Below, in pieces: positions 28,952 to 38,954 of a DNA stretch of 64,000 bases (position 1 is the stretch's first letter; the number at the start of each line of letters is the position of its first letter). The notes under the pieces were generated by a model. That model saw only the letters and a program-made list of their open reading frames with translations. It did not search any database and was not told the DNA's origin. The DNA is from Bradyrhizobium sp. CCH5-F6. Lineage in GTDB: Bacteria > Pseudomonadota > Alphaproteobacteria > Rhizobiales > Xanthobacteraceae. A program made the position numbers and the translations under genes. Where the stretch lies: the NCBI RefSeq assembly GCF_001556045.1, contig NZ_LSIC01000094.1, positions 213,916 through 277,915 of the forward strand. The letters are read 5' to 3'.

Positions 28952-29647
28952 TTACAGCGCCATCTGGCGGCTGATTTCGCTTGCGTCGAGATTGGAGCGA
29001 TCGCAGGTGTACTTCACCGCGCCGCGATCCATCACGGCGAAACTGTCGCCGAGTTCGCAGGCAAAGTCGAGATATTGTTCGACCAGCACGATGGCGATGC
29101 TGCCGAGGTTGCGCAGGTAAGAGATGGCGCGGCCGATGTCCTTGATGATGGAAGGCTGGATGCCTTCGGTCGGCTCGTCGAGCAGGAGCAGCTTCGGCCG
29201 CATCACCAGGGCGCGGCCGATCGCGAGCTGCTGCTGCTGGCCGCCGGAGAGATCGCCGCCGCGGCGGCCGAGCATGGATTGCAGCACCGGAAACAGCGAG
29301 AACACGTCGTCCGGAATGTGCCTGTCCTCGCGCTTGAGCGGACCGAAGCCGGTCTTGAGATTCTCCTCGACCGTCAGCAGCGGGAAGATCTCGCGGCCCT
29401 GCGGCACGAAGCCGATGCCCTTGCGCGCCCGCTCATACGGCTTGAGGCCGGTGATATCGCTGCCGTCGAACACGATGGCGCCCGATGCGATCGGATACTG
29501 GCCGACCATGGCGCGCAAGAGCGAGGTCTTGCCGACCCCGTTGCGCCCCAGCACGCAGGTAACCTTGCCGGGCTCCGCCGAAATCGAGACGCCGCGCAGC
29601 GCCTGGGCAGCGCCGTAGAACAGGTTGATGTCCTTGACCTCAAGCAT
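28952..29647 (-). CDS. urtE: urea ABC transporter ATP-binding protein UrtE
   Basis: LivF-like ATPase of the urea importer, 231 residues. Walker A is GRNGVGKTSLLRAM, signature LSGGQQQQLAIGRAL, Walker B LLLLDEPTEGIQPSI. The EPTEGIQPSII form and the adjacent UrtD mark this as the Urt system rather than a branched-chain amino acid importer. It begins three bases after urtD. Confidence 0.95.
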   Translation of the reverse strand: MLEVKDINLFYGAAQALRGVSISAEPGKVTCVLGRNGVGKTSLLRAMVGQYPIASGAIVFDGSDITGLKPYERARKGIGFVPQGREIFPLLTVEENLKTGFGPLKREDRHIPDDVFSLFPVLQSMLGRRGGDLSGGQQQQLAIGRALVMRPKLLLLDEPTEGIQPSIIKDIGRAISYLRNLGSIAIVLVEQYLDFACELGDSFAVMDRGAVKYTCDRSNLDASEISRQMAL

Positions 29648-29650
29648 GGC

Positions 29651-30412
29651 TCAGCGTCCCAAATACACTTCGATCACCCGCTCGTTGGACGAGACCTGGT
29701 CGATGGTTCCTTCCGCGAGCACGGTACCCTCGTGCAGGCAGGTGACCTTGACGCCGAGCTCGCGCACGAACGTCATGTCGTGCTCGACCACCATCACGGT
29801 GTGGGTCTTGTTGATCTCCTTCAGCAGCTCGGCGGTGAGATGCGTCTCGACGTCGGTCATCCCCGCGACCGGCTCGTCCACGAGCAGCAGCTTCGGATCC
29901 TGCGCCAGCAGCATGCCGATCTCGAGCCACTGCTTCTGGCCGTGACTGAGGCTGCCGGCAAGGCGGTTGCGGGCGTCGGTGAGGCGGATCGTCTCCAGCA
30001 CCTTGTCGATGCGCTCGGCCTCCGCCTTGCTGCCCCGCCAGAACAGCGTGCCGCGGACCGAGTGGTCGACGTTGAGCGCGAGCAGAAGATTGTCCTGCAC
30101 GGTCTGGCTCTCGAACACGGTCGGCTTCTGGAATTTGCGGCCGATGCCGAGCTCGGCGATGCGGGTCTCGTCGAGCCGCGTCAGGTCGGTGACGCCGTCG
30201 AACAGCACCACGCCCTCGTCGGGCTTGGTCTTGCCGGTGATGATGTCCATCATCGTGGTCTTGCCTGCGCCGTTCGGGCCGATGATGGCGCGCATCTCGC
30301 CGGGCTCCAGCGCCAGCGACAGATTGTTGATGGCGTGGAATCCGTCGAACGAGACGTGCACGCCGTCGAGATAGAGCATCGCGGAGGTCGCGCGGGTGTC
30401 CATGACGTTCAT
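29651..30412 (-). CDS. urtD: urea ABC transporter ATP-binding protein UrtD
   Basis: LivG-like ATPase of the urea importer, 253 residues. Walker A is GPNGAGKTTMMDIITGKTKP. The family hallmark GIGRKFQKPTVFESQTVQDN follows; the signature is SHGQKQWLEIGMLLAQ and Walker B LLLVDEPVAGMTD. ATG 30412, four bases after the urtC stop, was preferred to the longer frame, whose upstream residues are antisense-like sequence inside urtC. Confidence 0.94.
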   Translation of the reverse strand: MNVMDTRATSAMLYLDGVHVSFDGFHAINNLSLALEPGEMRAIIGPNGAGKTTMMDIITGKTKPDEGVVLFDGVTDLTRLDETRIAELGIGRKFQKPTVFESQTVQDNLLLALNVDHSVRGTLFWRGSKAEAERIDKVLETIRLTDARNRLAGSLSHGQKQWLEIGMLLAQDPKLLLVDEPVAGMTDVETHLTAELLKEINKTHTVMVVEHDMTFVRELGVKVTCLHEGTVLAEGTIDQVSSNERVIEVYLGR

Positions 30413-30416
30413 CGCG

Positions 30417-31586
30417 CTACTCCGCCATCTTGGGTTCGGTGACGCCGTCTTCGGCCGCAGCGCTCGCCGCGGCCGCGGCGGTGCGCTTTTCCTTCGACGT
30501 GTCCCACCAGGCATTGAATGTGCCGACGATGCCCTTGGGCAGCAGCAGCGTCACGAGTATGAACAGCGCCCCCAGCATGAACAGCCAGTAGGGCGCCAGC
30601 ATGCCGGACGTGAAGAAGGTCTTGGCGTAATTGACCACGACGGCGCCGAGCGCTGCGCCCACCAAGGTGCCGCGGCCGCCGACCGCGACCCAAATCACCG
30701 CCTCGATCGAATTGCCGGGGGCGAATTCGGAGGGGTTGATGATGCCGACCTGCGGCACGTAGAGCGCGCCGGCGACGCCGGCCATGCAGGCGGACACCGT
30801 GAACACGAACAGCTTGTAGGACTCGACGCGGTAGCCGAGGAAGCGCGTCCGCGATTCCGCGTCGCGCACCGCGATCAGAACCTTGCCGAGCTTGGACGAG
30901 ACGATGGCGCGGCAGATCAGGAAGCCTATGATCAGCGCCAGGCAGCTCAGCGCGAACAGCGCCGCACGAGTGCCCTCCGCCTGCACGTTGAAGCCCAGAA
31001 TGTCCTTGAAGTCGGTCAGGCCGTTGTTGCCGCCGAACCCGAAATCGTTGCGGAAGAAGGCGAGCAGCAGCGCATAGGTCATCGCCTGCGTGATGATCGA
31101 CAGATACACGCCGGTGACGCGGGAGCGGAACGCGAGCCAGCCGAAGCAGAAGGCGAGCAGGCCGGGCACGACCAGCACCATCAGCGCTGCGAACCAGAAC
31201 ATGTCGAAGCCGTACCAGTACCAGGGCAGCTTCTGCCAGTTCAGGAACACCATGAAGTCGGGCAGGATCGGATTGCCGTAGACGCCGCGGGTGCCGATCT
31301 GCCGCATCAGATACATGCCCATGGCGTAGCCGCCGAGCGCGAAGAAGGCGCCATGGCCGAGCGAGAGAATGCCGCAATAGCCCCAGATCAGGTCGATCGA
31401 CAGCGCGAGGATGGCGTAGCAGACATATTTGCCCCAGAGCGCGACGAGATAGGTCGGCACCTGCAGGAACGAGCCCGCGGGCAGCAGCAGATTGGAGAGC
31501 GGGATGAGGATGCCGCAAGCCGCGACGACGGCGAGGAAGATCGTCGCGCTGCGGTCCAGCGATCGCGTCAGCATGTGAGGGGTCAT
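30417..31586 (-). CDS. urtC: urea ABC transporter permease UrtC
   Basis: LivM-like inner-membrane permease, 389 residues, with about ten hydrophobic segments. Motifs include DLIWGYCGILSLGHGAFFAL, FRSRVTGVYLSIITQAMTYA, NGLTDFKDILGF and VWVAVGGRGTLVGAALGA-like sequence. The C-terminus ends in an alanine-rich charged tail. It overlaps the end of urtB by four bases. Confidence 0.95.
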   Translation of the reverse strand: MTPHMLTRSLDRSATIFLAVVAACGILIPLSNLLLPAGSFLQVPTYLVALWGKYVCYAILALSIDLIWGYCGILSLGHGAFFALGGYAMGMYLMRQIGTRGVYGNPILPDFMVFLNWQKLPWYWYGFDMFWFAALMVLVVPGLLAFCFGWLAFRSRVTGVYLSIITQAMTYALLLAFFRNDFGFGGNNGLTDFKDILGFNVQAEGTRAALFALSCLALIIGFLICRAIVSSKLGKVLIAVRDAESRTRFLGYRVESYKLFVFTVSACMAGVAGALYVPQVGIINPSEFAPGNSIEAVIWVAVGGRGTLVGAALGAVVVNYAKTFFTSGMLAPYWLFMLGALFILVTLLLPKGIVGTFNAWWDTSKEKRTAAAAASAAAEDGVTEPKMAE

Positions 31587-33190
31587 GCTTCCACCGCACG
31601 GCCCTTGAGCGCGAACAGGCCGCGCGGCCGTTTTTGAATGAACAGGATGATGAGAACCAGGATCGCGATCTTGCCGAGCACGGCGCCGGCCACCGGCTCC
31701 AGGAACTTGTTGGCGATGCCGAGCGTAAACGCGCCGACCAGCGTGCCCCAGAGATTGCCGACCCCGCCGAACACCACGACCATGAAGCTGTCGATGATGT
31801 AGCTCTGGCCGAGGTTGGGGCTGACATTGTCGATCTGCGACAGCGCGACGCCGGCAATGCCGGCAATGCCCGAGCCGAGGCCGAAGGTCAATGCGTCGAC
31901 ACGCGAGGTCGCAATGCCCATCGAAGCCGCCATGCGGCGGTTCTGCGTCACCGCGCGCATCTCGAGGCCAAGCGCGGTGTAGCGCAGCATCGCGAGCAGG
32001 ATCGCGAACACCGCGAGCGTGAAGACGAGGATCCAGAGCCGGTTATAGGTGATGGTGATCTGGCCGAGCTCGAACGCGCCGCTCATCCAGGAGGGATTGC
32101 CGACCTCGCGGTTGGTCGGGCCGAACATGGTGCGCACCGCCTGCTGCAGCACCAGCGACAGACCCCAGGTCGCCAGCAACGTCTCCAGCGGACGGCCATA
32201 GAGGAAGCGGATGATGCTGCGCTCGATCAGGACGCCGATGGCGCCGGCGACCAGGAAGGCGAGAGGCACGGCGATCAGCAGCGAATAGTCGAAAAGGCCG
32301 GGATAGCGGGTGCGGATCACCTCCTGCACCACGAAGGTAACGTAGGCGCCGATCATCACCATCTCGCCATGCGCCATGTTGATGACGCCCATCACGCCGA
32401 AGGTGATGGCGAGTCCGATCGCCGCGAGCAGCAGCACCGAGCCGAGCGAGAGGCCGTACCAGGCGTTCTGCACCATGGACCAGACCGCGAGCGAGCTCTG
32501 GATCGAGCCGATCGCACTCGCGGCGGCCTTGGTGACCGACGCCGGCTGGTCGCCCATGCCGGTGAGCAGAGCCAGCGCGTCCTGGTCGCCGCGCGCCTTG
32601 AGGGTGGCCACGGCCTCGAGCTTCTCGACCTCGGTGGCGTCGGGCTTGAACAGCAGGATCGCGGCGCGGGCCTCGCCGAGCGCGGTCTTGACCGATTTAT
32701 TGGTTTCCTTGGCAAGCGCGGCATCGACCGCCTCGAGCGCGGTCTCCTCATGCGACTTGAAGACGGATTGCGCGGCCTGCAGGCGCGTTCCGACATCCGG
32801 CGACTGAAGCGTCAGGCTGCCGACCGCGGCATCGACGCTGCGGCGCAGGCGGTTGTTGAGGCGGACCGCGGTCGCGCTGTCGGGCACGCTGGTGACGGCC
32901 TCGCCGGTCGCAGCGTCGATCGACTTGCCGTCGGTGCCGGTGACGTAAACCTTCTTGCTGTCAGGATCGGCCATGAGGCGGCCGTCCTGGAGCGCGCTGA
33001 TGATGGGGAAAGCCAGCTTGTTGCCACTGCCGGCGACCACACCGATCGCCTCTTCCGTGTCGGAAAAATCGTCGTTGGCGAATTTGGCGACCGCGTCCTC
33101 GAACGGACCGGCGAAGGCCGGCAGCGCGAATGCGATCAGGAACAGCGAGAGTGCAAGCGAACGGAGACGGGCGGACAAATGGGCTGGCAC
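31583..33190 (-). CDS. urtB: urea ABC transporter permease UrtB
   Basis: LivH-like permease, about 535 residues, with the long periplasmic N-terminal region usual for UrtB. Residues about 1-30 form a signal-like helix (LRSLALSLFLIAFALPAFAG). Residues 30 to about 235 are a helical soluble domain, then come the membrane helices beginning LGSVLLLAAIGLAITFGVMG and NMAHGEMVMIGAYV. GTG 33190 was chosen; an ATG at 33256 would place the start inside the urtA-urtB hairpin and give a basic, unlikely leader. Confidence 0.93.
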   Translation of the reverse strand: MPAHLSARLRSLALSLFLIAFALPAFAGPFEDAVAKFANDDFSDTEEAIGVVAGSGNKLAFPIISALQDGRLMADPDSKKVYVTGTDGKSIDAATGEAVTSVPDSATAVRLNNRLRRSVDAAVGSLTLQSPDVGTRLQAAQSVFKSHEETALEAVDAALAKETNKSVKTALGEARAAILLFKPDATEVEKLEAVATLKARGDQDALALLTGMGDQPASVTKAAASAIGSIQSSLAVWSMVQNAWYGLSLGSVLLLAAIGLAITFGVMGVINMAHGEMVMIGAYVTFVVQEVIRTRYPGLFDYSLLIAVPLAFLVAGAIGVLIERSIIRFLYGRPLETLLATWGLSLVLQQAVRTMFGPTNREVGNPSWMSGAFELGQITITYNRLWILVFTLAVFAILLAMLRYTALGLEMRAVTQNRRMAASMGIATSRVDALTFGLGSGIAGIAGVALSQIDNVSPNLGQSYIIDSFMVVVFGGVGNLWGTLVGAFTLGIANKFLEPVAGAVLGKIAILVLIILFIQKRPRGLFALKGRAVEA

Positions 33191-33220
33191 TGTGAATGAC
33201 CCCGGCAGAAATGAGTGGAG

Positions 33221-33242
33221 AAGGCGGCGGGATCGCCGCCTT
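33221..33242 (-). terminator. hairpin between urtA and urtB (attenuator-like)
   Basis: Perfect 9-base stem (AAGGCGGCG / CGCCGCCTT) with a four-base loop, 31 bases after the urtA stop. No U-run follows on the minus-strand transcript, so it is more likely a partial terminator or mRNA-stabilising hairpin. Such a structure would let the binding protein UrtA be made in excess over the membrane subunits. Confidence 0.6.
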
Positions 33243-33273
33243 CCCCGATCGTGCATGGAGCGTCAGATCCGGA

Positions 33274-34596
33274 TCAGGAGCCCGAACCGAGGCACTTGCT
33301 GGTCTTGGTGTTGAAATTGCCGCACTTCTTCTCGACCCAGTCGCCGATCAGGTCCTTGGAGCCGTCCAGCTCCTTCGACCAGGCGTCGCCCGGAACGAGA
33401 CCCGGCGTCTTCCAGACCACGTCGAACTGGCCGTTGCCCTTGATCTCGCCGATGAACACCGGCTTGGTGATGTGGTGGTTCGGCAGCATCTTGGACACGC
33501 CACCGGTCAGGTTCGGCGCCTCGATGCCGGGGAGCGCATCGATCACCTTGTCCGGATCGGTCGACTTCACCTTCTCGACTGCCTTCACCCACATGGCGAA
33601 ACCGATCACATGCGCTTCCATCGGATCGTTGGTCACGCGCTTCGGGTTCTTGGTGTAGGCCTGCCAGTCCTTGATGAACTTCTCGTTCGCGGGGGTCTTG
33701 ATCGACTGGAAGTAGTTCCAGGCGGCGAGATGGCCGACCAGCGGTTTGGTGTCGATGCCGGCGAGCTCTTCTTCGCCGACCGAGAACGCGACCACCGGAA
33801 TGTCCTTGGCCTTGATGCCCTGGTTGCCGAGCTCCTTGTAGAAGGGAACGTTGGCGTCGCCGTTGATGGTCGAGACCACCGCGGTCTTCTTGCCGGCCGA
33901 GCCGAACTTCTTGATGTCGGCGACGATGGTCTGCCAATCGGAGTGACCGAAGGGCGTGTAGTTGATCATGATGTCTTCCTGGGCGACACCCTTCGACTTC
34001 AGATAGGCTTCCAGGATCTTGTTGGTGGTGCGCGGATAGACGTAGTCGGTGCCCGCGAGCACCCAGCGCTTCACCTTCTCTTCCTTCATCAGATAGTCGA
34101 CGGCGGGGATCGCCTGCTGGTTCGGCGCAGCACCCGTGTAGAACACGTTGCGCTCGCTCTCCTCGCCCTCGTACTGCACGGGGTAGAACAGGATGTTGTT
34201 CAGCTCCTTGAAGACCGGGAGCACCGACTTGCGCGACACCGAGGTCCAGCAGCCGAACACGACCGAGACCTTGTCCTTGGTGATCAGCTCGCGCGCCTTC
34301 TCGGCGAACAGCGGCCAGTTCGAAGCGGGGTCGACCACGACGGCTTCGAGCTTCTTGCCGAGCACGCCGCCCTTCTTGTTCTGCTCGTCGATCAGGAAGA
34401 GGATGGTGTCCTTCAGCGTGGTTTCGCTGATCGCCATGGTGCCCGACAGGGAGTGGAGCACGCCGACCTTGATGGTGTCGTCCGCGGCCTTCGCGCCAGT
34501 CAATGAAGCCAGACCAAGCACCAGTCCGGCGGTCGCGGCGAGTACGCCGCGGCGGCTAAATGATGCCGCTATATCGTGAGTGGATTTGTTAAACAT
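33274..34596 (-). CDS. urtA: urea-binding periplasmic protein UrtA
   Basis: Receptor of the urea ABC importer, 440 residues. The N-terminus (SRRGVLAATAGLVLGLASLT ending GAKA) is a signal peptide with a twin-arginine look. The mature part starts DDTIKVGVLHSLSGTMAISE, and VFGCWTSVSRKSVLPVFKEL plus NNILFYPVQYEGEESERNVF are hallmarks of the urea/short-chain-amide branch of this fold. First gene of the urt-ure unit, behind a sigma-54 promoter. Confidence 0.96.
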   Translation of the reverse strand: MFNKSTHDIAASFSRRGVLAATAGLVLGLASLTGAKAADDTIKVGVLHSLSGTMAISETTLKDTILFLIDEQNKKGGVLGKKLEAVVVDPASNWPLFAEKARELITKDKVSVVFGCWTSVSRKSVLPVFKELNNILFYPVQYEGEESERNVFYTGAAPNQQAIPAVDYLMKEEKVKRWVLAGTDYVYPRTTNKILEAYLKSKGVAQEDIMINYTPFGHSDWQTIVADIKKFGSAGKKTAVVSTINGDANVPFYKELGNQGIKAKDIPVVAFSVGEEELAGIDTKPLVGHLAAWNYFQSIKTPANEKFIKDWQAYTKNPKRVTNDPMEAHVIGFAMWVKAVEKVKSTDPDKVIDALPGIEAPNLTGGVSKMLPNHHITKPVFIGEIKGNGQFDVVWKTPGLVPGDAWSKELDGSKDLIGDWVEKKCGNFNTKTSKCLGSGS

Positions 34597-35100
34597 GAGT
34601 GTCTCATCTCCCTGACGCAGACGTTAAAACGCTGCGAAACGGCCCCACGGCCGCCTGCGATTAACGGAATCGCAAGAACCATGCCATGGTCTGAGCACCC
34701 TTTAACCTATTGTTTCGGCAGGAATAATCGACAGAAATCCAAGTTTCGCCGCAGTCATTTCGCCTAAATTACAGGCAATTCAAATGTATGCGAATGCGGC
34801 AGGCGGCTTATTATCTATGCAATAGATCGCCTTTGGCTAAATTTCCGGCATCACTATTTTTGCACCTCAGTCACCGTTTCGGGCGAACTTGCCTTGAAAG
34901 CGCCCCCTCGATGTTCCATATGAGCATTCGAGACCTCTTGCGAATCAAGGGGTCGTAGCGAGCTGCGTGTTCTTAAGCCCGTACGGGCCTCTGGCTTGCC
35001 CCATATCTCCCAAGCCCATCCGACACCCCAAACACGCAGGTGTCTTCTCGACACCCTTTTGCGCGCGCCGCGCCGAATGCGCCGGGCGCCCGCTTTTGAC
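34597..35100. other. divergent regulatory region between urtA and the RNA helicase
   Basis: About 500 bases, unusually A+T-rich between 34690 and 34860. It holds the sigma-54 promoter of urtA (34672-34686). The right half (34860-35100) is higher in G+C and must carry the helicase promoter and a leader that may exceed 100 bases. No convincing gene was seen in it. Confidence 0.6.
34672..34686 (-). promoter_or_regulatory. sigma-54 (RpoN) -24/-12 promoter of urtA
   Basis: The minus strand reads TGGCATGGTTCTTGC. GG and GC are ten bases apart, matching the TGGCAC-N5-TTGC consensus at nearly every position. It lies 75 bases upstream of the urtA start, in the right orientation. It implies nitrogen control through RpoN and an NtrC-type activator; an upstream activator site was not clearly identified. 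Confidence 0.8.
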
Positions 35101-36660
<1,560 letters not shown>

Positions 36661-36683
36661 CCGTCCACGACCTGGAGAAATTC

Positions 36684-36971
36684 ATGGCTAAGGAAGAGCT
36701 GATCCAGTTCGAAGGACTGGTCACCGAAATCCTCCCCGACGCCCGCTACCGCGTGCAGCTCGACGCCGGCCACGAGATCGTTGCCTATACCGCCGGCAAG
36801 ATGAAGAAGAACCGCATCAAGACGCTCGCGGGCGACCGCGTGACGGTGGAGATGTCGCCCTACGACCTCGAGAAGGGCCGGCTGATTTTCCGCCACAAGG
36901 ACGAGCGTCCCAGCACGGCGGGCGGACCGCCCCGTCCCGGACAGCGCGGCGGCCAGTTCCGCCGCCGCTAA
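36684..36971 (+). CDS. infA: translation initiation factor IF-1 paralogue with C-terminal extension
   Basis: Protein of 95 residues. Residues 1-73 are a clear IF-1 OB fold ([58 protein letters not shown]). Ordinary IF-1 ends near residue 72; here a Pro/Gly/Arg-rich tail of about 22 residues follows. It lies 23 bases after the helicase gene and is probably cotranscribed. It may be an additional, condition-specific IF-1 rather than the housekeeping one, which cannot be settled from this window. Confidence 0.9.
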   Translation: MAKEELIQFEGLVTEILPDARYRVQLDAGHEIVAYTAGKMKKNRIKTLAGDRVTVEMSPYDLEKGRLIFRHKDERPSTAGGPPRPGQRGGQFRRR

Positions 36972-37020
36972 TCCCGCTGCGGCACGCGGGCGCGCGATAC
37001 AAAATCCGAGCTGCATATGT

Positions 37021-37046
37021 TGATCCGCCGTGCCGACGGCGGATCA
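37021..37046. repeat. strong hairpin after the IF-1 paralogue
   Basis: Perfect 11-base stem (TGATCCGCCGT / ACGGCGGATCA) with a GCCG loop, 50 bases after the IF-1 stop. On the plus strand it is followed by A rather than T residues, so it is not a textbook terminator. It may still end or stabilise the helicase-IF-1 transcript. Confidence 0.6.
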
Positions 37047-37236
37047 AAAAATCGTGCACGTCCCGATTGTTTCGAAGCCCTGTTTTCGATAAAATGAATT
37101 AATCGATTTTCGGCCGGACGACATTGGCATCCACCGGTACAGCCGGTTCAGACACGCTGACGACCCTTCCAGAAATTCGATCTAACCTGCCCGCGCGAGC
37201 GGGCTCCGACATTGTGTATCTGAGAAGGACTACCCC

Positions 37237-37449
37237 ATGAGCATGGGAACCGTGAAGTGGTTTAACGCGACCAAGGGCTTCGGCTTCATCCAGCCCGACG
37301 ACGGCGGCCAGGACGTGTTCGTTCACATCAGCGCCGTGGAGCGCGCTGGTCTCGGCTCGCTGCGCGAGGGCCAGAAGATTTCATACGAGATCGTGGCCGA
37401 CCGCCGCTCCGGCAAGTCGGCGGCGGACAACCTCCGCGCAGCGGGCTGA
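37237..37449 (+). CDS. cspA: CspA-family cold-shock protein
   Basis: Single cold-shock domain RNA chaperone, 70 residues. RNP1 (KGFGFIQPD) and RNP2 (VFVHIS) are intact, with [16 protein letters not shown] as the usual start. AAGGA precedes the ATG. The 200-base leader upstream contains a small hairpin (37189-37204, GCCCGC/GCGGGC) near the ribosome-binding site and could carry temperature-responsive structure, which is inference. Confidence 0.95.
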   Translation: MSMGTVKWFNATKGFGFIQPDDGGQDVFVHISAVERAGLGSLREGQKISYEIVADRRSGKSAADNLRAAG

Positions 37450-37498
37450 GCCTGCGGGCCCTTGCCCCAGATCGGTCAACCGAGCCGGAACAAGCAAG

Positions 37499-37526
37499 AA
37501 GGCCGTGCGTGACGCACGGCCTTTTT
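37499..37526 (+). terminator. rho-independent terminator of cspA
   Basis: GGCCGTGCG TGA CGCACGGCC hairpin followed by TTTTT, 50 bases after the cspA stop. It lies between cspA and the convergent TadE-like gene. Confidence 0.92.
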
Positions 37527-37548
37527 CATTCCGGGGTCGGCCTGCGAT

Positions 37549-38181
37549 TCAACACGTCGACGGCACGCCGTTGTAAGGCACGCAGGTGACCTGGCGCGGT
37601 CGCGTGTAGGAGAGATCGCTCAGCGTTATTTTCGGCTTCAACACGTAGCCGATGGCCGGCGTGTAAGTGTAGTTCGCCTCGCTCAGTATGAGATAGCTCG
37701 ACGGAATCAAGAGCGTCGGGGGGATCTCCGAGGTGACCTTGTCGCCAGCCTTCCGAGCCGAGGTCGCCAGCGTGGCTTGCGTCGCGCCGCTCGCGATGAC
37801 GCCGGCCTTGCTCCACTGGACCGTGGCAATGCTGTTGGCGTCGATGTAGATCTGGGAAATCGTGCCCTTCACGAGCGCAGCGTCGTAAGGCATGACGACA
37901 GAGATGCTTGCCGTGAACGTGTTCTGCATGTCGGCATCGGCGAGCGACGTCGATTGCGACGTCAGATCGGACAGCGTCCGCGCGATCAACGTGACCTTGC
38001 GGTCGATCGCCACCGCGGAGGAAAATTCGACGGTGCCGAAGAACATGACCAGCATCAGCGGTACGATCACCGCGAATTCGGTCGCCGCGAGCGCGCGCTT
38101 GTCGGCGACGAAGTCGCGCGCGGAGCAACGTGCATTCCTCCAGATATCCGCAATCGCCTGCATTGGTCCGCTCAGATTCAT
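37549..38181 (-). CDS. TadE/TadG-family pilus assembly protein
   Basis: A 210-residue protein with the TadE-like N-terminal helix (AATEFAVIVPLMLVMFFGTV followed by EFSSAVAIDRKVTLIARTLS), which acts as a pseudopilin-type signal and membrane anchor. The extracytoplasmic remainder is serine/threonine-rich and ends with two cysteines (TCVPYNGVPSTC). It starts five bases after the other TadE-like gene, so the pair is translated together. Minor component of the Flp/Tad pilus. Confidence 0.86.
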   Translation of the reverse strand: MNLSGPMQAIADIWRNARCSARDFVADKRALAATEFAVIVPLMLVMFFGTVEFSSAVAIDRKVTLIARTLSDLTSQSTSLADADMQNTFTASISVVMPYDAALVKGTISQIYIDANSIATVQWSKAGVIASGATQATLATSARKAGDKVTSEIPPTLLIPSSYLILSEANYTYTPAIGYVLKPKITLSDLSYTRPRQVTCVPYNGVPSTC

Positions 38182-38186
38182 CTGCC

Positions 38187-38768
38187 TCAGAAGGGTTCGT
38201 TCTTGAAGGCGGTGGTCGCCACCATCAGCCGCTTGTTGCTGCATCCCATGTTGTAGCCGAGGCCGGTGACGACGAGCGGCCACTGATAGAACAGCCGCAC
38301 CACGACGACCTGGCCGGAAGTTCCGGCATTGTACTGCATGCCGTTGGGATTGAAGTCGCAGGACGTGCCAAAGTTCTTGAGGCTCAGCGCTCCGAAGGAG
38401 CTGGTGCTCACGACGTCGACGTAGAGCTTGCTGCAATCGAACAACGCCGGAATCTGGCTGCAGACATAGGTCTTGAACGTTGCCTGGTCGCACGCCATGA
38501 CGGTATTGGGCGCGGTCTGGCAGGCCGCCACCGAGCCGCCCTGCCCCTGCGCCTGGCCGGTCAGAATCGCGCGTGCGGAATTCTGCGTGACGGTCTCGAG
38601 CACCTGGCTCGCGAAGAACATGAGCGCCGTCTCGATGATGGCGAACAGCAGCGCGAAGAACATCGGTGCGACCAGCGCAAACTCGACGGCTGCGGAGCCG
38701 CGGCGGTTGCCGCGAAACCGGGCCAGCGCTTTCCGGAGCGTGAACCTCGTGGGTGCAGGCGATGGCAT
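38187..38768 (-). CDS. TadE-family pilus assembly protein
   Basis: A 193-residue protein with a basic N-terminus, the TadE helix GSAAVEFALVAPMFFALLFA, then IIETALMFFASQVLETV, and a cysteine-rich extracytoplasmic part (VAACQTAPNTVMACDQ, YVCSQIPALFDCSK, CDFNPNG). Pairs with the downstream TadE/G-like gene. The genes form a small minus-strand Tad cluster apart from the main plus-strand one. Confidence 0.87.
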   Translation of the reverse strand: MPSPAPTRFTLRKALARFRGNRRGSAAVEFALVAPMFFALLFAIIETALMFFASQVLETVTQNSARAILTGQAQGQGGSVAACQTAPNTVMACDQATFKTYVCSQIPALFDCSKLYVDVVSTSSFGALSLKNFGTSCDFNPNGMQYNAGTSGQVVVVRLFYQWPLVVTGLGYNMGCSNKRLMVATTAFKNEPF

Positions 38769-38954
38769 CTCGTCAAATTCCCCAGCAACGCGCGATCATC
38801 TGCCCGTTCAATAGCGGAAACTGATTGTCTAAGTGTTTCAGGCGATCCGCGTGCGGCGGACCGCGCCATTAGGAATGCGTTAACCAGGCGCGACCCGAAG
38901 CACGGAAACACGGCACGCGCGAAGGGACGTCGCCTCGAATCCGCAGGGGAGCCT

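Noticed and set aside
37021..37046. Calling the hairpin after the IF-1 gene a standard terminator
   Set aside because: On the plus strand the stem is followed by A residues and not T residues, so it lacks the U-run needed; it was listed as a repeat/hairpin instead.
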